Shown here: positions 47,450-58,702 of the stretch, in pieces
How positions within the stretch are numbered: the first letter of the stretch is position 1
Layout of the letters: each line of letters opens with the position of its first letter
DNA from: Phlebopus portentosus
Taxonomy: Eukaryota; Basidiomycota; Agaricomycetes; Boletales; Boletinellaceae
Length of the DNA: 64,000 nt
Direction: 5' to 3'
Assembly: GCA_037892935.1 (NCBI GenBank)
Contig: JAYXKI010000006.1
Span: 2,108,001-2,172,000 of the forward strand
Program-made: the position numbers and the translations under genes
Notes under the pieces: model-generated
What the model saw: the letters and a program-made list of their open reading frames with translations, nothing else
Databases searched by the model: none
What the model was told of the DNA's origin: nothing

Positions 47450-48226
47450 TTGCACTTTTTTTGTTCGTTTGTGTCACTTATAATACACGCTACTCTAGCG
47501 TGCCAGTGCCATTGTATCAGGTTTCAGCTGTCTTCTCTGTCTCCTCTCCTTCTCTTTCCGGTTCATAAGCTTTTGACAGCGAACTCTTATCTGCATCTTC
47601 GTTCTCAACTTCGACTTTCGACTTCCTACCGCGACCGCACTTTCGATAGACCGGCGACCTGCCGTTTCGCTGTGCTTTCCTTCGCAGACGACGGATACCT
47701 TAGTTCCCCGCGTGTAATTCACAGAGAGAGAAGGGACAGAACTGCCAAGTGTTGCCCGGTGTCCCGTGTTGCGTTAGAGCGTCATACGTACGTACACAGT
47801 CTTGCCTCGTTGATATTTACCATGCAATTAACGTACTCTTGCATTCTCTTGCATTCGTCCATTAGACGTACACTACTAGGCCCACTACTAAACTCAAGAT
47901 CTTCTTGTGTTGACAAGCCGTATCTCGATACAGGTCTCAGACACGTGGTCCCCGTTGTCTTACTGTGCTTTGCGTCCTCGAGCCAGGGTCACGCTTACCA
48001 GACCCCGGGGTACTGCTTGACTGGGTGTAATTCGATTAACGATCGAAATCGCGATTTTCGGTCGATATCTCGTTCTACACCTGCGAAAGTTTGCTTTGTC
48101 TATTTTTCTTCCGTGTCTGTCATTAGTGCGGACGCGTTCTATTTGCAGGGGTGAAGGAAGTGAACCTAGAAGGGATTAAAAACGGAGGGAAATACGGACG
48201 CCAACGTGAACAGAGTTAAGGCGAGC
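47450..48226 (+). promoter_or_regulatory. Probable promoter and long 5' leader of the GATA factor gene
   Basis: This stretch is rich in C and T (for example 47524-47560), like fungal CT boxes at transcription starts. It keeps one frame open from 47450 to 48154 without protein character (Ser/Arg/Leu-rich). I read it as untranslated leader or promoter; short upstream ATG frames could affect translation. Confidence 0.4.
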
Positions 48227-51200
48227 ATGGCTTCGTCTGTCCCTGCACAAGTCATGTATCCACCTCCACCGAGTTTTGGCAGTGGTCACTCTCATAACCC
48301 TCATCCACCACCTCCGCATGCTCCTCAACCGCCGCATTATGGTGCAGCACACCCGCAAGCGTCGTCTTCATCTTCGTATCACCCCCAATCTGTGCATCAC
48401 CCGCATCATGCGGCCTCTCTACCTCCTCCACCCCCCCCCCTCCCGTGCGTCAGCAGCACTATCAAGGGTATTCGGGGCAATACGCATCTCATTCAAGCCA
48501 GCATCATGAACACCAATATCCACAGGAACGACTGCCTTCAATTCGGGATTTGGATTTCCAGTTCCATCAGCAACAACAGTCTGCGCAAGCGCAAGCACAG
48601 TTGCAGCAGCAACAAGGGCAATCACAACAACAGCAATCACAACAGCAGCAACATCCGACCCAGCAACAGACACAACTACAGCAAAGCGCGGGTTCTGCGG
48701 CTGCTGGACCTCCGGCAAGCGGGACGGGGCCCGGAGGAAGTACTGTCTCGCCAGCTTCGCTGGTGATCACTCCTTCCCGACAGCGACGAGCCTGGGGAAC
48801 TCCATCAGGCCCGGTCCCCTCTAGTTCTGCGACAGGACCTTCTCAACCTCAATTATACGCGCATCATCACCTTCCTCCTCCTGCGCAACCTCAACCACTT
48901 TCACATTCTCACTCGCATTCACAAGTAGCATCTATACCCTCTGGTTCTGCATCGGCTTCCGCATCTTCGTCCTCGTTTACTGCTGGACCATCAGCGTCGT
49001 TACCTGCCGGACAGACTACACAGTATCATGCTTCTTCCCCTCTTGCGCGACGCCATCGTTCTGAAAGTCTTATCAGTGGCGGAGGAAGAGGGAGCGTGGG
49101 GAGCATCGGGAGCACTAGCAGCATAGGCGGTGGACCGGCTACTGGTTCGACCGGAGGAGTAGGCCAAAGCAGCCAAAGCGCGGGACAGGTGGGAGGTATG
49201 AGCATGCCCAGCGCGTCGCCCGTTACGAGATCGCCTTTGGTTTCGGTGCGTTTTTTCCTATTATTTTTGTCGCAAAACATGTTCACTCATTCATCGCTAC
49301 TTACACACTCATTCTTTCCATCTGTGCGATACTCGGACATTGTCACGGCTGCGGACGTACTTCACGTTGCACTCGGGATGACCTTTTATTTCAAAAAATC
49401 TGAATTGATATGCTTCTAATCTCGTGCTTCTTAATTCAAATTCGACTTCGGACTATGTTTGTCATCATCCCGCACCTGTCGCGCCCTTTTCCTTCTTGGC
49501 GGGCGTTTCCTCCGTCGTCGTCGTGTCACCCTTCGCGTCATCGTGACAACTTGATATCGTTTCCGGCGACTTGTTTGACATATTTTTAAATTTATTTTGA
49601 TTGCCGGATCGATATTACTTATTTTTCTATTCAATTTTCTTGCTGCGGAATCATAGTCGGCGTATGGACATAACACGGGCACGAGTACAGGCTACGCACA
49701 TCCCCCTGCACCTGCCGCTATGGGTGCTACACCATTAGCGTCGACATCAACGATGAGCGGGACTGGGGCTATTGGGCCGCCGTCAAATAGCGCTAGCGCA
49801 GGCGGTGGGAACCCGCATTCACCATACGGCACCGCGTTTCCCTCGCCCCATACGCCGCACCATCATTTACATACACCTTTATCGCAGTCCCATGCACCAC
49901 CTGGCTCTTCTGGTACCGGGGCAGGGTCAACTGCTGGGGGAGCCCAGGCATATACGAGACAGGAGTATGGGGAATATGATTATTCTGCTGGGTATGGGAC
50001 GCCGGCCGCAACGGGACCCCCAAGTAGTGCCGTACCACCTGCTCAGAGTGAGCCGCATGCGTATGGCGGACGTGGGATGCCTCAGATGCAAACATTGTAT
50101 GGAGCCCCGCCTCAGTCGCATCCTTCACATCATGCTCCTCCGCCAAATCAAGAGCCCTGGTCAACACCACATCCTCACCAACAGTCTCCATTGGTAGGGT
50201 ATCAGCAAGGTGGACATCATATTCCCCAACAGCAACAGCAGCATGTTGCTTATGGTCGTTCTTCGGGATCATCATCTCTCGTTGGAGCGGTAAGTGGTGG
50301 CTATGGTAGTGCTGCTCCACTGCCCTCTCATCCGTCTACGCACCAGCAAGCGCATGGACACGGACAATTGGTATCCCCGGGAGCGGGTGAGCATGAAGTT
50401 GGCCACGGACCTGGACCTATTGGAGGAGGGTTGCCTCTCGGTGTTGTGGGAGGAAGTTCCGGTGGACCTCTCCCCGGAAGCGCGAAGGCTCACTTTCTTC
50501 CCAAGGTACGTTAGTATCGATTAATCAAGTGATGAATGTGGCTCAAACTTGGCAACCATCCAGGTTCGGGAATTGTGCTATATGCTACACGAGTTTGCCG
50601 TGCGGTATGGTACGTCTTATTCTTATTCTTCATATCCGATTTCGGTTGCTAACGAGCATCTTTCAAATATAAATCGGCAGCAAATTCGGCAACACAGCCC
50701 TCCCAGGCAGAAGTCGAGGATATGGCACGTAGGGCCGCAGAGGTGATCCACCTGCTTTCAGAGTACAAACGTGCTGCGTTGGCGGAGGATACCGACGGAG
50801 GCTCTGCTTTGCATCATCCTCATCCTTATGCACATTCGCATACTTATTCTCAATCCTATCCTGGCGTTGGGATGGGTTTACCGTCGCCTGCGCCGGAGGA
50901 GCACGAAGCCGATCGAGAACGTGGAGGGATGCGGGCCCCGAAGAGACCCTGGGAGGACATCGCGCAGGAGAGCGACGAGGATGCTTTCGTCCCAGCTTCA
51001 ATTTCGGCTCCGGTCCCGAAGTTTGGAGGAGGTTCGGCGCGAGAATCGATATCTAAACAGGAATCAATTTCAACGGGTCCAATGGTTGCAGGGGCGCCTA
51101 TGATGGGCGGAACGGGAGGAAGAGGTATAGAGACGGATAAGGAGAGGACTGCAGCGGAGAAGGACATGGCTCTAATTCGCAGTAAACGTGCTACCAATGT

Positions 51201-52008
51201 GGGGTCCTTGGGTCCTGGAGCGCCGAAGGGGAAATACCGCAAACGAAGCGTGAGTGATTTTAACTTGTTTTGACGGGCTCATCTCTTGGATATTGATGAT
51301 TGTTTGACTCGGTGAAAGCAGCGTGCGACGCCCCCTGGGAAATGCCATTCTTGCAATATTCGCGAGACGCCCGAGTGGAGGCGAGGGCCTGATGGAGCTA
51401 GGACCTTGTGCAATGCTTGTGGATTGCGTAAGTCGTCAAATCTCTTTTTTTTTTTTCCTCGCCGCTTTTGATTCTCATTGTGCTATCCAGACTACGCGAA
51501 GCTCATCCGAAAGCGAGATAAACAAGCTGCAGCCTCTACAGACGGCTCGCAAGCACGTATTGAGATCGACATGGAGACGCTCCGCGCATCGACGCGCGCT
51601 GCAAGCGAGAGGGAACAGCTGAAAGCGGAGCGTGAGAGGGAACGACGCGAGAGAGAGAAAGCCGGCTTTATGGAGAAATCAGAGGATGGAGGGGAACAAG
51701 GAGGAATAGGAATAGAATTTGAACTGGGATTGGGGTTGGAAACAGGCTCAAACGGCATTTCAAGCGGGAACGAGGCTGGCGATAACACAGCTGGTATGGA
51801 AAGGAAGGGGAATGGGAATGTGGTTGGCATGATTGCTCCTGCGCCTGCGCCTACCGCGATATCTTCGAATGGTTCGAATAGCTCGAATGAGCTGCTGGAC
51901 AACTGGCGGACGTATACCGATGCGGATATTGGCCAGACTTCCTCCTTTTTGAGAGGGACGGGCACCCCTGGTATCGCGCCAGCGACGGTGCGACCTGCGT
52001 CTTCGTGA
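48227..52008 (+). CDS. GATA-type zinc finger transcription factor, large and low-complexity
   Basis: The product should bind GATA sites in promoters. The ATG at 48227 begins [20 protein letters not shown], followed by His/Pro-rich sequence. Glutamine-rich tracts (near 48560-48690), Ser/Gly-rich exons and a second long exon from about 49690 to 50505 follow. A small exon [16 protein letters not shown] and a helix [20 protein letters not shown] come next. The single zinc finger is split by an intron: [28 protein letters not shown], then [11 protein letters not shown]. It has C-x2-C-x18-C-x2-C spacing and a basic tail, then a charged helix ([20 protein letters not shown]). The C-terminus ends VRPASS. 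The finger subtype fits basidiomycete Gat-like factors, not the AreA or white-collar-2 types. The frame breaks by one base at a C10 run near 48431-48440. Confidence 0.85.
48431..48440 (+). other. C10 homopolymer with frame break inside the GATA gene
   Basis: Upstream the frame reads [10 protein letters not shown]. Downstream, sensible coding sequence ([17 protein letters not shown]) is in another frame. Eleven C instead of ten would make the two continuous. A sequencing or assembly slip is the simplest explanation; a real length polymorphism is possible. Confidence 0.7.
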
Positions 52009-52961
52009 ATGGGCACCTAATAGTCGCTTCTCCCGCGTTTGACTTTTTTATCTGCTTTTCTCTTCTGCAAACGCTCATTTGCTTGTATATCAGTTCGCAT
52101 TATGAAGCTCGTTCGTTCTTTTACTTTCTGACTCGTTTGTTCTGGTACATACTATAGCCCTCCTCATAAGATTCCTCTATTCTCTTATTCTATTCCACCA
52201 TATATTATATACCTAGTTCTATGCTTTCGTTACTCTTCTCATTTTACGTTCTGGTGAGAGAGTTGTGTATTATCGCCGGTCTAATTCCCTCTCGCAATTT
52301 GTTTTCCCGTTTTTTTTCTTGGTTAAAGTCAATCCTTGAATATTCGTGCGTTTTTCTATGATATACTTGGTACCTACGTCCACGGTATTTTATGCTATAC
52401 TCTTTTCAATGGGGTTTTCTCTGTTTTCGATCATCCCGGCTCTTTGAATATTGTATTTGTACACTATGCAATCTTTTCATGTAAGTTTCCTGTTTGCCAT
52501 TCCCCATCAGTGTTTGTGTTTTCCTTACCATAGTTTTCTCGCTAAAACGGTATATAATAACGCCAATAACAGCGCGGTGAGAGGGGACGAGCCCGGGCTC
52601 CAACAGAAAAAATCCGGGACGACGGAAAGCGGGCGGTAAAACACTCGCCGTAATAGGCCCGTGGACATCCGTTTTGTCCGATTGGCCAATCCGTAATGAG
52701 GACCAATAGAAATAAATGGAATTGCAATCGGAGGTGATGACATAAGTTGAAAGAGATGATCACGGCTCGGGTCAGGTCGGGATGCGGTGAGCTCATAAAG
52801 GAGCGGAGGTGCCAGCGAGAGATTTTGCTGCTCAACACTTTTTTTTCTCTGTTCGAGTCTCGACAAACAAACCTCGACGAACTCAGCGTCGACGTTGCGC
52901 CTCTTGGTTCTTTGTATCCCAACTACATACTCTTCGGTTAATCCTTTAGACACTTATAGAC
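52009..52961 (+). promoter_or_regulatory. Cytochrome c upstream region with CCAAT boxes
   Basis: The region holds the GATA gene 3' flank and the cytochrome c promoter. A palindromic double CCAAT element (GATTGGCCAATC, 52680-52691) is followed by another CCAAT at 52703-52707, and one lies earlier at 52563-52567. The CCAAT-binding HAP complex activates respiratory genes including cytochrome c in yeast, so these are strong candidate sites. The leader near 52835-52960 is pyrimidine-rich. Confidence 0.65.
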
Positions 52962-53528
52962 ATGGCTGACAGTGAGTGGACTGTTTGTTATCTTGCCTGT
53001 CAGAGGTGAAGGTTACTGACGTCGTACTTTTGCTTGTGTTTTTGTTTGTTCGTTTGGTCATGGGTGTAATACATGACTGGCAACAATAACAGAGGGCGAT
53101 GCTAAGAAGGGCGCCAGTCTCTTCAAGACTCGATGCGCACAGTGCCACACCCTCGAGAAGGGCGGGCCGCACAAGGTCGGGCCAAACCTCCACGGGTCAG
53201 TCCTTGCTCTCCTCTCTCCGATTTGCTTGAACTGAACTTTCGTTCGCAAAATTCGCAGTCTTTTTGGTCGTAAAACTGGCCAGGCCGATGGCTACTCATA
53301 CACTGCTGCGAACGTGAATAAGGGCATCGTGTGGGACGACCAGACACTCTTCGAGTACCTCGAGAACCCGAAGAAGTACATCCCGGGCACGAAGATGGCC
53401 TTTGCGGGTCTGAAGAAGGAGAAGGACCGCTGGGACCTCATCGCGCACTTGAAGGCGGAGGTGAGTTTCCTTTCAGAGTCGAAATGTTGGAGTTATTATG
53501 CTGACGTGGCGCGTTGCAGACGTCTTAA
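52962..53528 (+). CDS. Cytochrome c
   Basis: Cytochrome c carries electrons from complex III to complex IV in the mitochondrial intermembrane space. Four exons are joined by three canonical introns. Exon 1 is MAD with the next codon split. Exon 2 reads [20 protein letters not shown] and [14 protein letters not shown], with the haem-binding CAQCH. Exon 3 reads [40 protein letters not shown] and [20 protein letters not shown], with the axial methionine in GTKMAF. The last exon is only ETS-stop (acceptor at 53519, TAA at 53526-53528). The total of about 108 residues is exactly the family length. No presequence is expected, as cytochrome c has none. Confidence 0.97.
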
Positions 53529-53848
53529 CCGCTTTGTTGCGTTGGTGCCCTCCTCCTTTCCTTACACCCTTGCATCCTCTCGATTGGACCCCGTCCTTCC
53601 CGTATACACCTGTCCTTGCAAACTTTCATAGATACCTGCCGCACTCCATATCATCCCTCCTTTCAAAATATTGCTTTCTTCTATTACTCTAATAGTACAT
53701 TACGGGACGCAACATGTAAAAACATGCTTTCACGCATTTTTTATCTCCTATTGACATATTCCCCGCTTTCAGTAGAAAATGTGCACATCACATCGACAAA
53801 ATTCTGAATTCAGGATGACGTACGAGGTCATGACGTAGATAAGAGTGG

Positions 53849-53864
53849 CACGTGCATCCACGTG
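53849..53864. promoter_or_regulatory. Two CACGTG E-boxes 10 bp apart
   Basis: CACGTG occurs at 53849-53854 and 53859-53864, one helical turn apart. CACGTG is the core site of bHLH factors. No gene start is near, so its role is unclear. Confidence 0.4.
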
Positions 53865-53958
53865 CAGATGCGAATTTCTTTCCTATCGGAATAACCTCTC
53901 AAGAGTCAAGATGAAATGTCGGACCGCGGCGCCAAATTATTGAATAGTACTGATTTTA

Positions 53959-54151
53959 CAGGTGGGTACATTAAGTCTTCGGCCCCCCTGCTTTAGGAAG
54001 GAGGATTTGCATGCTCTATCTGATACTATAAGCGTCGGATAGCACTCGCCAACTTGAGGGATCTCCTCGTTTCGCTGTTGTTTATTTCCCGAGAAGGCAT
54101 GCAAATCACCTTCCATAAATGGGGGGGCCGAAGACTTTTTGTACCCACCTG
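53959..54151. mobile_element. 193-bp MITE with TA target duplication (Tc1/mariner/pogo type)
   Basis: The left end CAGGTGGGTACATTAAGTCT and the right end (reverse complement CAGGTGGGTACAAAAAGTCT) form imperfect terminal inverted repeats of about 56 bp, which also share TTCGGCCCCCC and GATTTGCATGC. The element is directly flanked by TA on both sides (53957-53958 and 54152-54153). There is no room for a transposase, so it is non-autonomous. The short CAG-starting ends and TA duplication fit the Tc1/mariner/pogo superfamily. Confidence 0.88.
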
Positions 54152-54190
54152 TATTTGGTCGGGAGTTTCTGACCTGGGTACCCCCAATTA

Positions 54191-54714
54191 CAGCGCTTTG
54201 TAGAAGTAATGGCATTTTTGGAATGAAGTAAAACACAATTTATATCATGTGACAAGCCTGACTTAGTGAAAATTTGGCCTGCATCTAAGGGTCGACAGCT
54301 TCGCAAAATTACTATTTACAGCTTTTCTTCCTTGAAACTTGGTACAAATGTGTTATTCATGGGAAAAGTGAAGTATGAATTTTCTCAATTCTGATAGTTA
54401 GGACAGATCTCCTTGGAATGCTTTATTGACCAATACTGCTCTGAGTTGAGAAGGAATTCAAAATTTATCATACAAATCAAATCATTATTTCTGAAATTTG
54501 GCATATAGTAGATGGTCCATACTTAATTTACAAGCTTGTTGTAAGTGATTTGATTAAGGATCAAGCTCCAGACAAAATGAATACTACTGGAGGAAAGGTG
54601 GAAGGCAAGTTTGGACCAGAGTCTGACGGTGAAGTCCATTTTCCCATCTGCTATCTGAAATGAGCTCTCTTTCTTCAAAAAACTCCAGAGTGCCATTACT
54701 TATACAAAGCGCTG
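54191..54714. mobile_element. 524-bp non-autonomous element with TA target duplication, second family
   Basis: The left end CAGCGCTTTGTAGAAGTAAT and the right end (reverse complement CAGCGCTTTGTATAAGTAAT) form inverted repeats of about 24-30 bp, flanked by TA at 54189-54190 and 54715-54716. The ends differ from those of the neighbouring 193-bp element, so this is a separate family of the same TA-using type. The interior is A/T-rich with no transposase frame or DDE/D motif seen. Confidence 0.85.
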
Positions 54715-54716
54715 TA

Positions 54717-56400
54717 ATGGCTGTCTTCCAGCATCTCTTTTCAGACCGGTCTTTCTGGGGGTTGCATCCGCTTTATTTTACTTACAGCGGAAATGTCCTC
54801 AAAGAATGTCCATAAAAGCAAGCCACAGGATACGAGGCGACTGCAACTCTAGCACATAGCACAGTACATTCTATTGGTTTACGAAGTGCTATTTTACGCG
54901 CTTCTCTGTCATTTTTGCTCGTCTGGGACTGTGATGAAATCCTCGCGGCCTAGGTATGCGGACGAACGCGTGAAGTGATTTTTTTTTGGAGGGGAGACTA
55001 ATCTTACGCAGAATCGGGTGCCGTAGGAGTGCTTTGTGATACTGTCCGCCTGCTAGCCCTTCAAGAAGGTCGGAAAACAAGTGGAGAAGACACTGTTAAA
55101 ACTGTTAGGAAGATGCAGTTTGCTCCAACGAAGAGGCTTAGCAAGTCCGAATTGTGTGCACAGGTGTGTACTCAGACTCCATGAGCGTCGCTTTGTGCAA
55201 TGATAGATGGAGCAGATGTGAAATTTGATTGAGAATCGCCAGTTCACTCACTTTGTTCTTCTGAGATGATCCGATACATCCTCAGGCTCAGCCCACTGAA
55301 CATGGAGTTGATCATGGCTGTTTTGGACCGCACAGCTCTCGCGCTCTTCTCTGGACAGTGATTTCACCTGCGCCATCATGCACTCTGAACAGTAAGAGAG
55401 GAATGAAGCTATTTCTAAGCCAAGATTATGTGATATAAACCATTTAGCAATCAAGTCGCACCGCGCGATCAATACTTTTCTTCGATCGAGACGTGTCACT
55501 TTAGCTAGTATTGGTTGTCCCCAATAGCAATTGACATTACCAGCAGCGTCACCTGCTGTGAGACTCAAGTTATTGTAAGTATTTCATTCCTGAAGTAAAC
55601 TGCGGATGCAGACCCGTTCACGACTGACGGCTCCCAGAATCAATCCAACACGTTTGGCGAGGTTCCTTGCGGATGTATCCAATACAGTTTTCAGTACCTT
55701 TTCTGGTACACGTAACTTTTAAAATGAACGTTCCGGTGTGACGTTCGAGCGAACCGGAGGTTTCCGTCTATGTCTTGAAGATTGAGCCGTTCTTTTGAGG
55801 AAGCGTAATGGTGATGTTCTTTTTAGAGAACGTTCCGTGAATGGAGGAACCTGGAAGTTTCAGTTCTTCCAGAATAATTGAATAGGGACAGAAATGTGAG
55901 TCATTGTTCATTATGAACACTTCTTTCGATCATTCACCTGAGGATCATTACTGTTCCAAGTTGCATTTCCAGAGTCGGGGGCATCCATTTTGAACTGTTC
56001 CTCATATCATCAAGGGGAGGCTCAAATGGCCTGGCTTTGGCTGCACGGAACATTGACCGCTAACTATTATACATGTGTACGTCCGCACGGAAATGGGCAT
56101 CAAGAATTTCTACTTTAACTTCGTACTTGACGTAGCTTTCACTTCTTTTGTCCTTTCACAGGTGCTCGAGATTTGCATCAATTTTTGCTTTTCGCTGGTC
56201 GTCAACTCGCTTGCAAAGGTCAAGCATTTCTTGCATCGATTGTTTATTGCCGGCCTGTGCTCTCATTAGCCTCGCTTGGTCATCATTATCAAGTGTGTAC
56301 CCAGATCCAGCCCTTCGTATTCTTTGAAGCTTTCAGGCGACTGGATATCGCGTTCCGTATAGTTCCAAGGGATTCTGGATCACACTCTCTTATATATTCT
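54717..56400. other. Relic-rich region with an exon-like piece at 55260-55386 (minus)
   Basis: On the minus strand an open piece with acceptor and donor signals reads CMMAQVKSLSREERESCAVQ and NSHDQLHVQWAEPEDVSDHL, then a GTGAGT donor. Further open pieces upstream (LTAGDAAGNVNCYWGQPILA) and downstream (LLEGLAGGQYHKALLRHPIL) might belong to the same gene, but I could not join them. It is possibly a decayed gene of unknown family. Confidence 0.3.
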
Positions 56401-56899
56401 TGAAACTCTTCCTTCGTCTTAAGGCCTCAATTTCCCGCTCCATTGGTCTGTATACATTCCACAATGCTGTGGCATTTGAGCATGCATTATTCCAAACATT
56501 CCTAAGCTTGCCGTACACATTGGTATGCTTTAATTCATTTACCAGCACATGCTTTGAAGGGATGAAACAATTACAGTAATCATGTTTGTGAGTTACTTGA
56601 TACGATTTTTATATTTGAAGATGCATGCTTTGCTTTTGTACTCTTCTTCGAACTACTTTATCAGTCTCTCTGCTCCTGAAATGGGTTGGGTGAGTGGCAT
56701 CAGAATCAGCCCCCGATATAACCAGGCTTCGCCAATTTGCTCGAGAGCGGCAAAACCTGTCTTGATTTGCTCGGTTAAGCTTGTTCAACTTCATATCCAA
56801 AAGCAGTTCGTTGATGATGTGCGTTGAGATTTCCTTGTCAGTTGCATGGCAGTAGCCTTGAATAGTCTTGAACAGATCCATTCTCATTTCCGGGGGCAC
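56401..56899 (-). pseudogene. Protein-like minus-strand relic
   Basis: Open segments such as MPPEMRMDLFKTIQGYCHAT, KEISTHIINELLLDMKLNKL and, further on, NVYGKLRNVWNNACSNATAL and ALWNVYRPMEREIEALRRRK look like coding sequence. They are separated by stops and frame changes. No family was recognised. Confidence 0.35.
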
Positions 56900-57240
56900 G
56901 TATCGCGGGCGCGCTCCTCAGCAAGTGGGCCTCGCTCGCAGGGTAGCCTTTTACGGAGCATCTGTCGATGTAGTCAGGGTGTAATACAGGAGAGCCAAAA
57001 CGAAATGTACTGTATATGATATAGACACTATGCATCAAGCAAACCTGCAGACGCAACAAAATGCAAAGCAATATCATGAAAAGTCCTATACAGCCCAAAT
57101 CTCCCGCTATTCGTGCAAAGTTGCTTATTCTGAAGAAGCAAAGCGACGTCATTCCAGACTAGAGCGAGTGCTGTGCAGTATCAAGCGGCCAAAGTATTTG
57201 CGCGCGCATATTTACATGCTTGTACGCATATAAAATTTCA
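56900..57240 (-). repeat. Duplicated segment, copy 1 (membrane-protein-like relic)
   Basis: The minus strand reads CFFRISNFARIAGDLGCIGL, then FMILLCILLRLQ, and later KGYPASEAHLLRSAPAIRAP. The same blocks, diverged, occur in the same order at 57590-57960. DNA identity is visible, for example in ATCAAGCAAAC and in GCAAAGTTGCTTATT. Confidence 0.55.
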
Positions 57241-57589
57241 GAAATTTCGAGCATACGCGCGTATGTACATCCTCAGAGATTTATATGCAAAATGATACGA
57301 AACTCAATTTGAATAAAGGATTAGCCCACCTACGTGTTAGTGTTAGATGAGTGATTCAGGCCTGAGTACCGGGTTGAACATAGTATCATAGTTTGCCTTG
57401 TTTATATCGAAGAAAAAAAGTAAATCTATATACCCTGAAGCGAGGGTATCTCAGAATCCTCAACGTGCCATGCGGATACTGAAGAACAACATGGGTGACT
57501 GTTGTAGTGTCGGGATGTCAACGACATGCATATGGGTGTCTACAAAGCACAGTCGTCCAATTTCGTTTCCGCAGGCATGTATTGTAGAC

Positions 57590-57960
57590 GCTCTCTTCAG
57601 AAAGTGGGCTCTGCTGACAGGTCAGGCTTTCTCAAAGACTTCATAAGATGTGCTCACATTGTGGTAAAGGGGAACTAAGACCTGAAGCATTTGATAGAGG
57701 TGGCCACACATCAAGCAAACGCCACGGTGTAAGCGCAACAAAGTGCAAAGTAATGCCATGAAAAGCATAGAAAATAGTATATGCAAAATTGCCGGTCATC
57801 AGTGCAGAGTTGCTTATTGTGAAGTAACATAGCATCCGTCCGGGCTGGACCGCTCCTACGATCCGCGAGGATCCTGACCAGACAAAAGTTAATATATACA
57901 GTATAGACAAAGCATTCAGCACTCACAATCATGTCTAATACTGAACAATCGATATCAAAC
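57590..57960 (-). repeat. Duplicated segment, copy 2 (membrane-protein-like relic)
   Basis: The minus strand reads CYFTISNSALMTGNFAYTIF, then YAFHGITLHFVALTPW and KAWPVSRAHFLKRASTIHAC, matching copy 1 block by block. Upstream, an open hydrophobic piece (SAECFVYTVYINFCLVRILA) may belong to it. It is probably a decayed tandem duplicate of a membrane-protein gene. Confidence 0.5.
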
Positions 57961-58702
57961 GCACTCGAAAAAAAAGAAACTTGTTTCGTGTATTGCACAA
58001 TTCTATTATCGCCACCTGGGACAAGTAAATGGGACATAAGATATCTATGTACATGAACCTGGAAGGAAACCCTGTTCAGTCTGCTTTGCACCGCTATGGC
58101 GTCATGATGATCACGACGCTTTGCATGGCAGATAAATGTCAAGAAATAATGGAAGATGTAAAAAGCGAGCATTGAAAGTAGGAATGGACTATGTAACACA
58201 AGAGAGAGGGCAAGACGAGATGCCCCAAAGAGAAAATATTAATGCCAAAGATTAGTGCCAATTGAAGGAACGTGCACCGTGACACTCGTGACGAGCGTTA
58301 CGTTTGAGGAAGTCCAAGAAGGAAAAGAAAAAGGATTTACTAGAATACACGATGTGTTGAATGCTTGGTATGCCACTTCGAGGTATCATGAAACTTGAAG
58401 TTGTTGTTCGAGTGTCGAGAGACGGCAAAGAGGGGCCCAAATATCGATACACAATTGCTGGAAACCCGAGGAAGATGCAGTATGACCGGGCTCGATCATT
58501 CGAGTTATTTTCGGACTATATGGCCTTTGACACGACCATTTGTGCGAGGGCAAAATAGTCAACCAGAAATGACAGAAAGCCAGAACGGTACGAAAAGTCT
58601 ATGACAAACACCACAATCAACAAAAAGCGATTAATATTGATAGCAGAAACAACGCACATGACAGCATTAACTAGCAAAATCCAAGAGACTAGAGAACGGT
58701 GT
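57961..58702. other. Region upstream of the relics and 3' flank of the kinase gene
   Basis: No supported gene. Open frames at 57711-58199 (minus) are hydrophobic and may be remains of the duplicated relic. Confidence 0.35.

Noticed and set aside
47450..48154. A 234-codon open frame on the plus strand
   Set aside because: No ATG at its beginning, no motif, and composition of a pyrimidine-rich leader; read as the 5' leader of the GATA gene.
49793..50320. 175-codon minus-strand frame inside the GATA gene
   Set aside because: Shadow of a low-complexity His/Pro-rich exon; the GATA frame explains the region.
51492..52016. 174-codon minus-strand frame at the 3' end of the GATA gene
   Set aside because: Antisense of the exon carrying the finger tail and charged helix.
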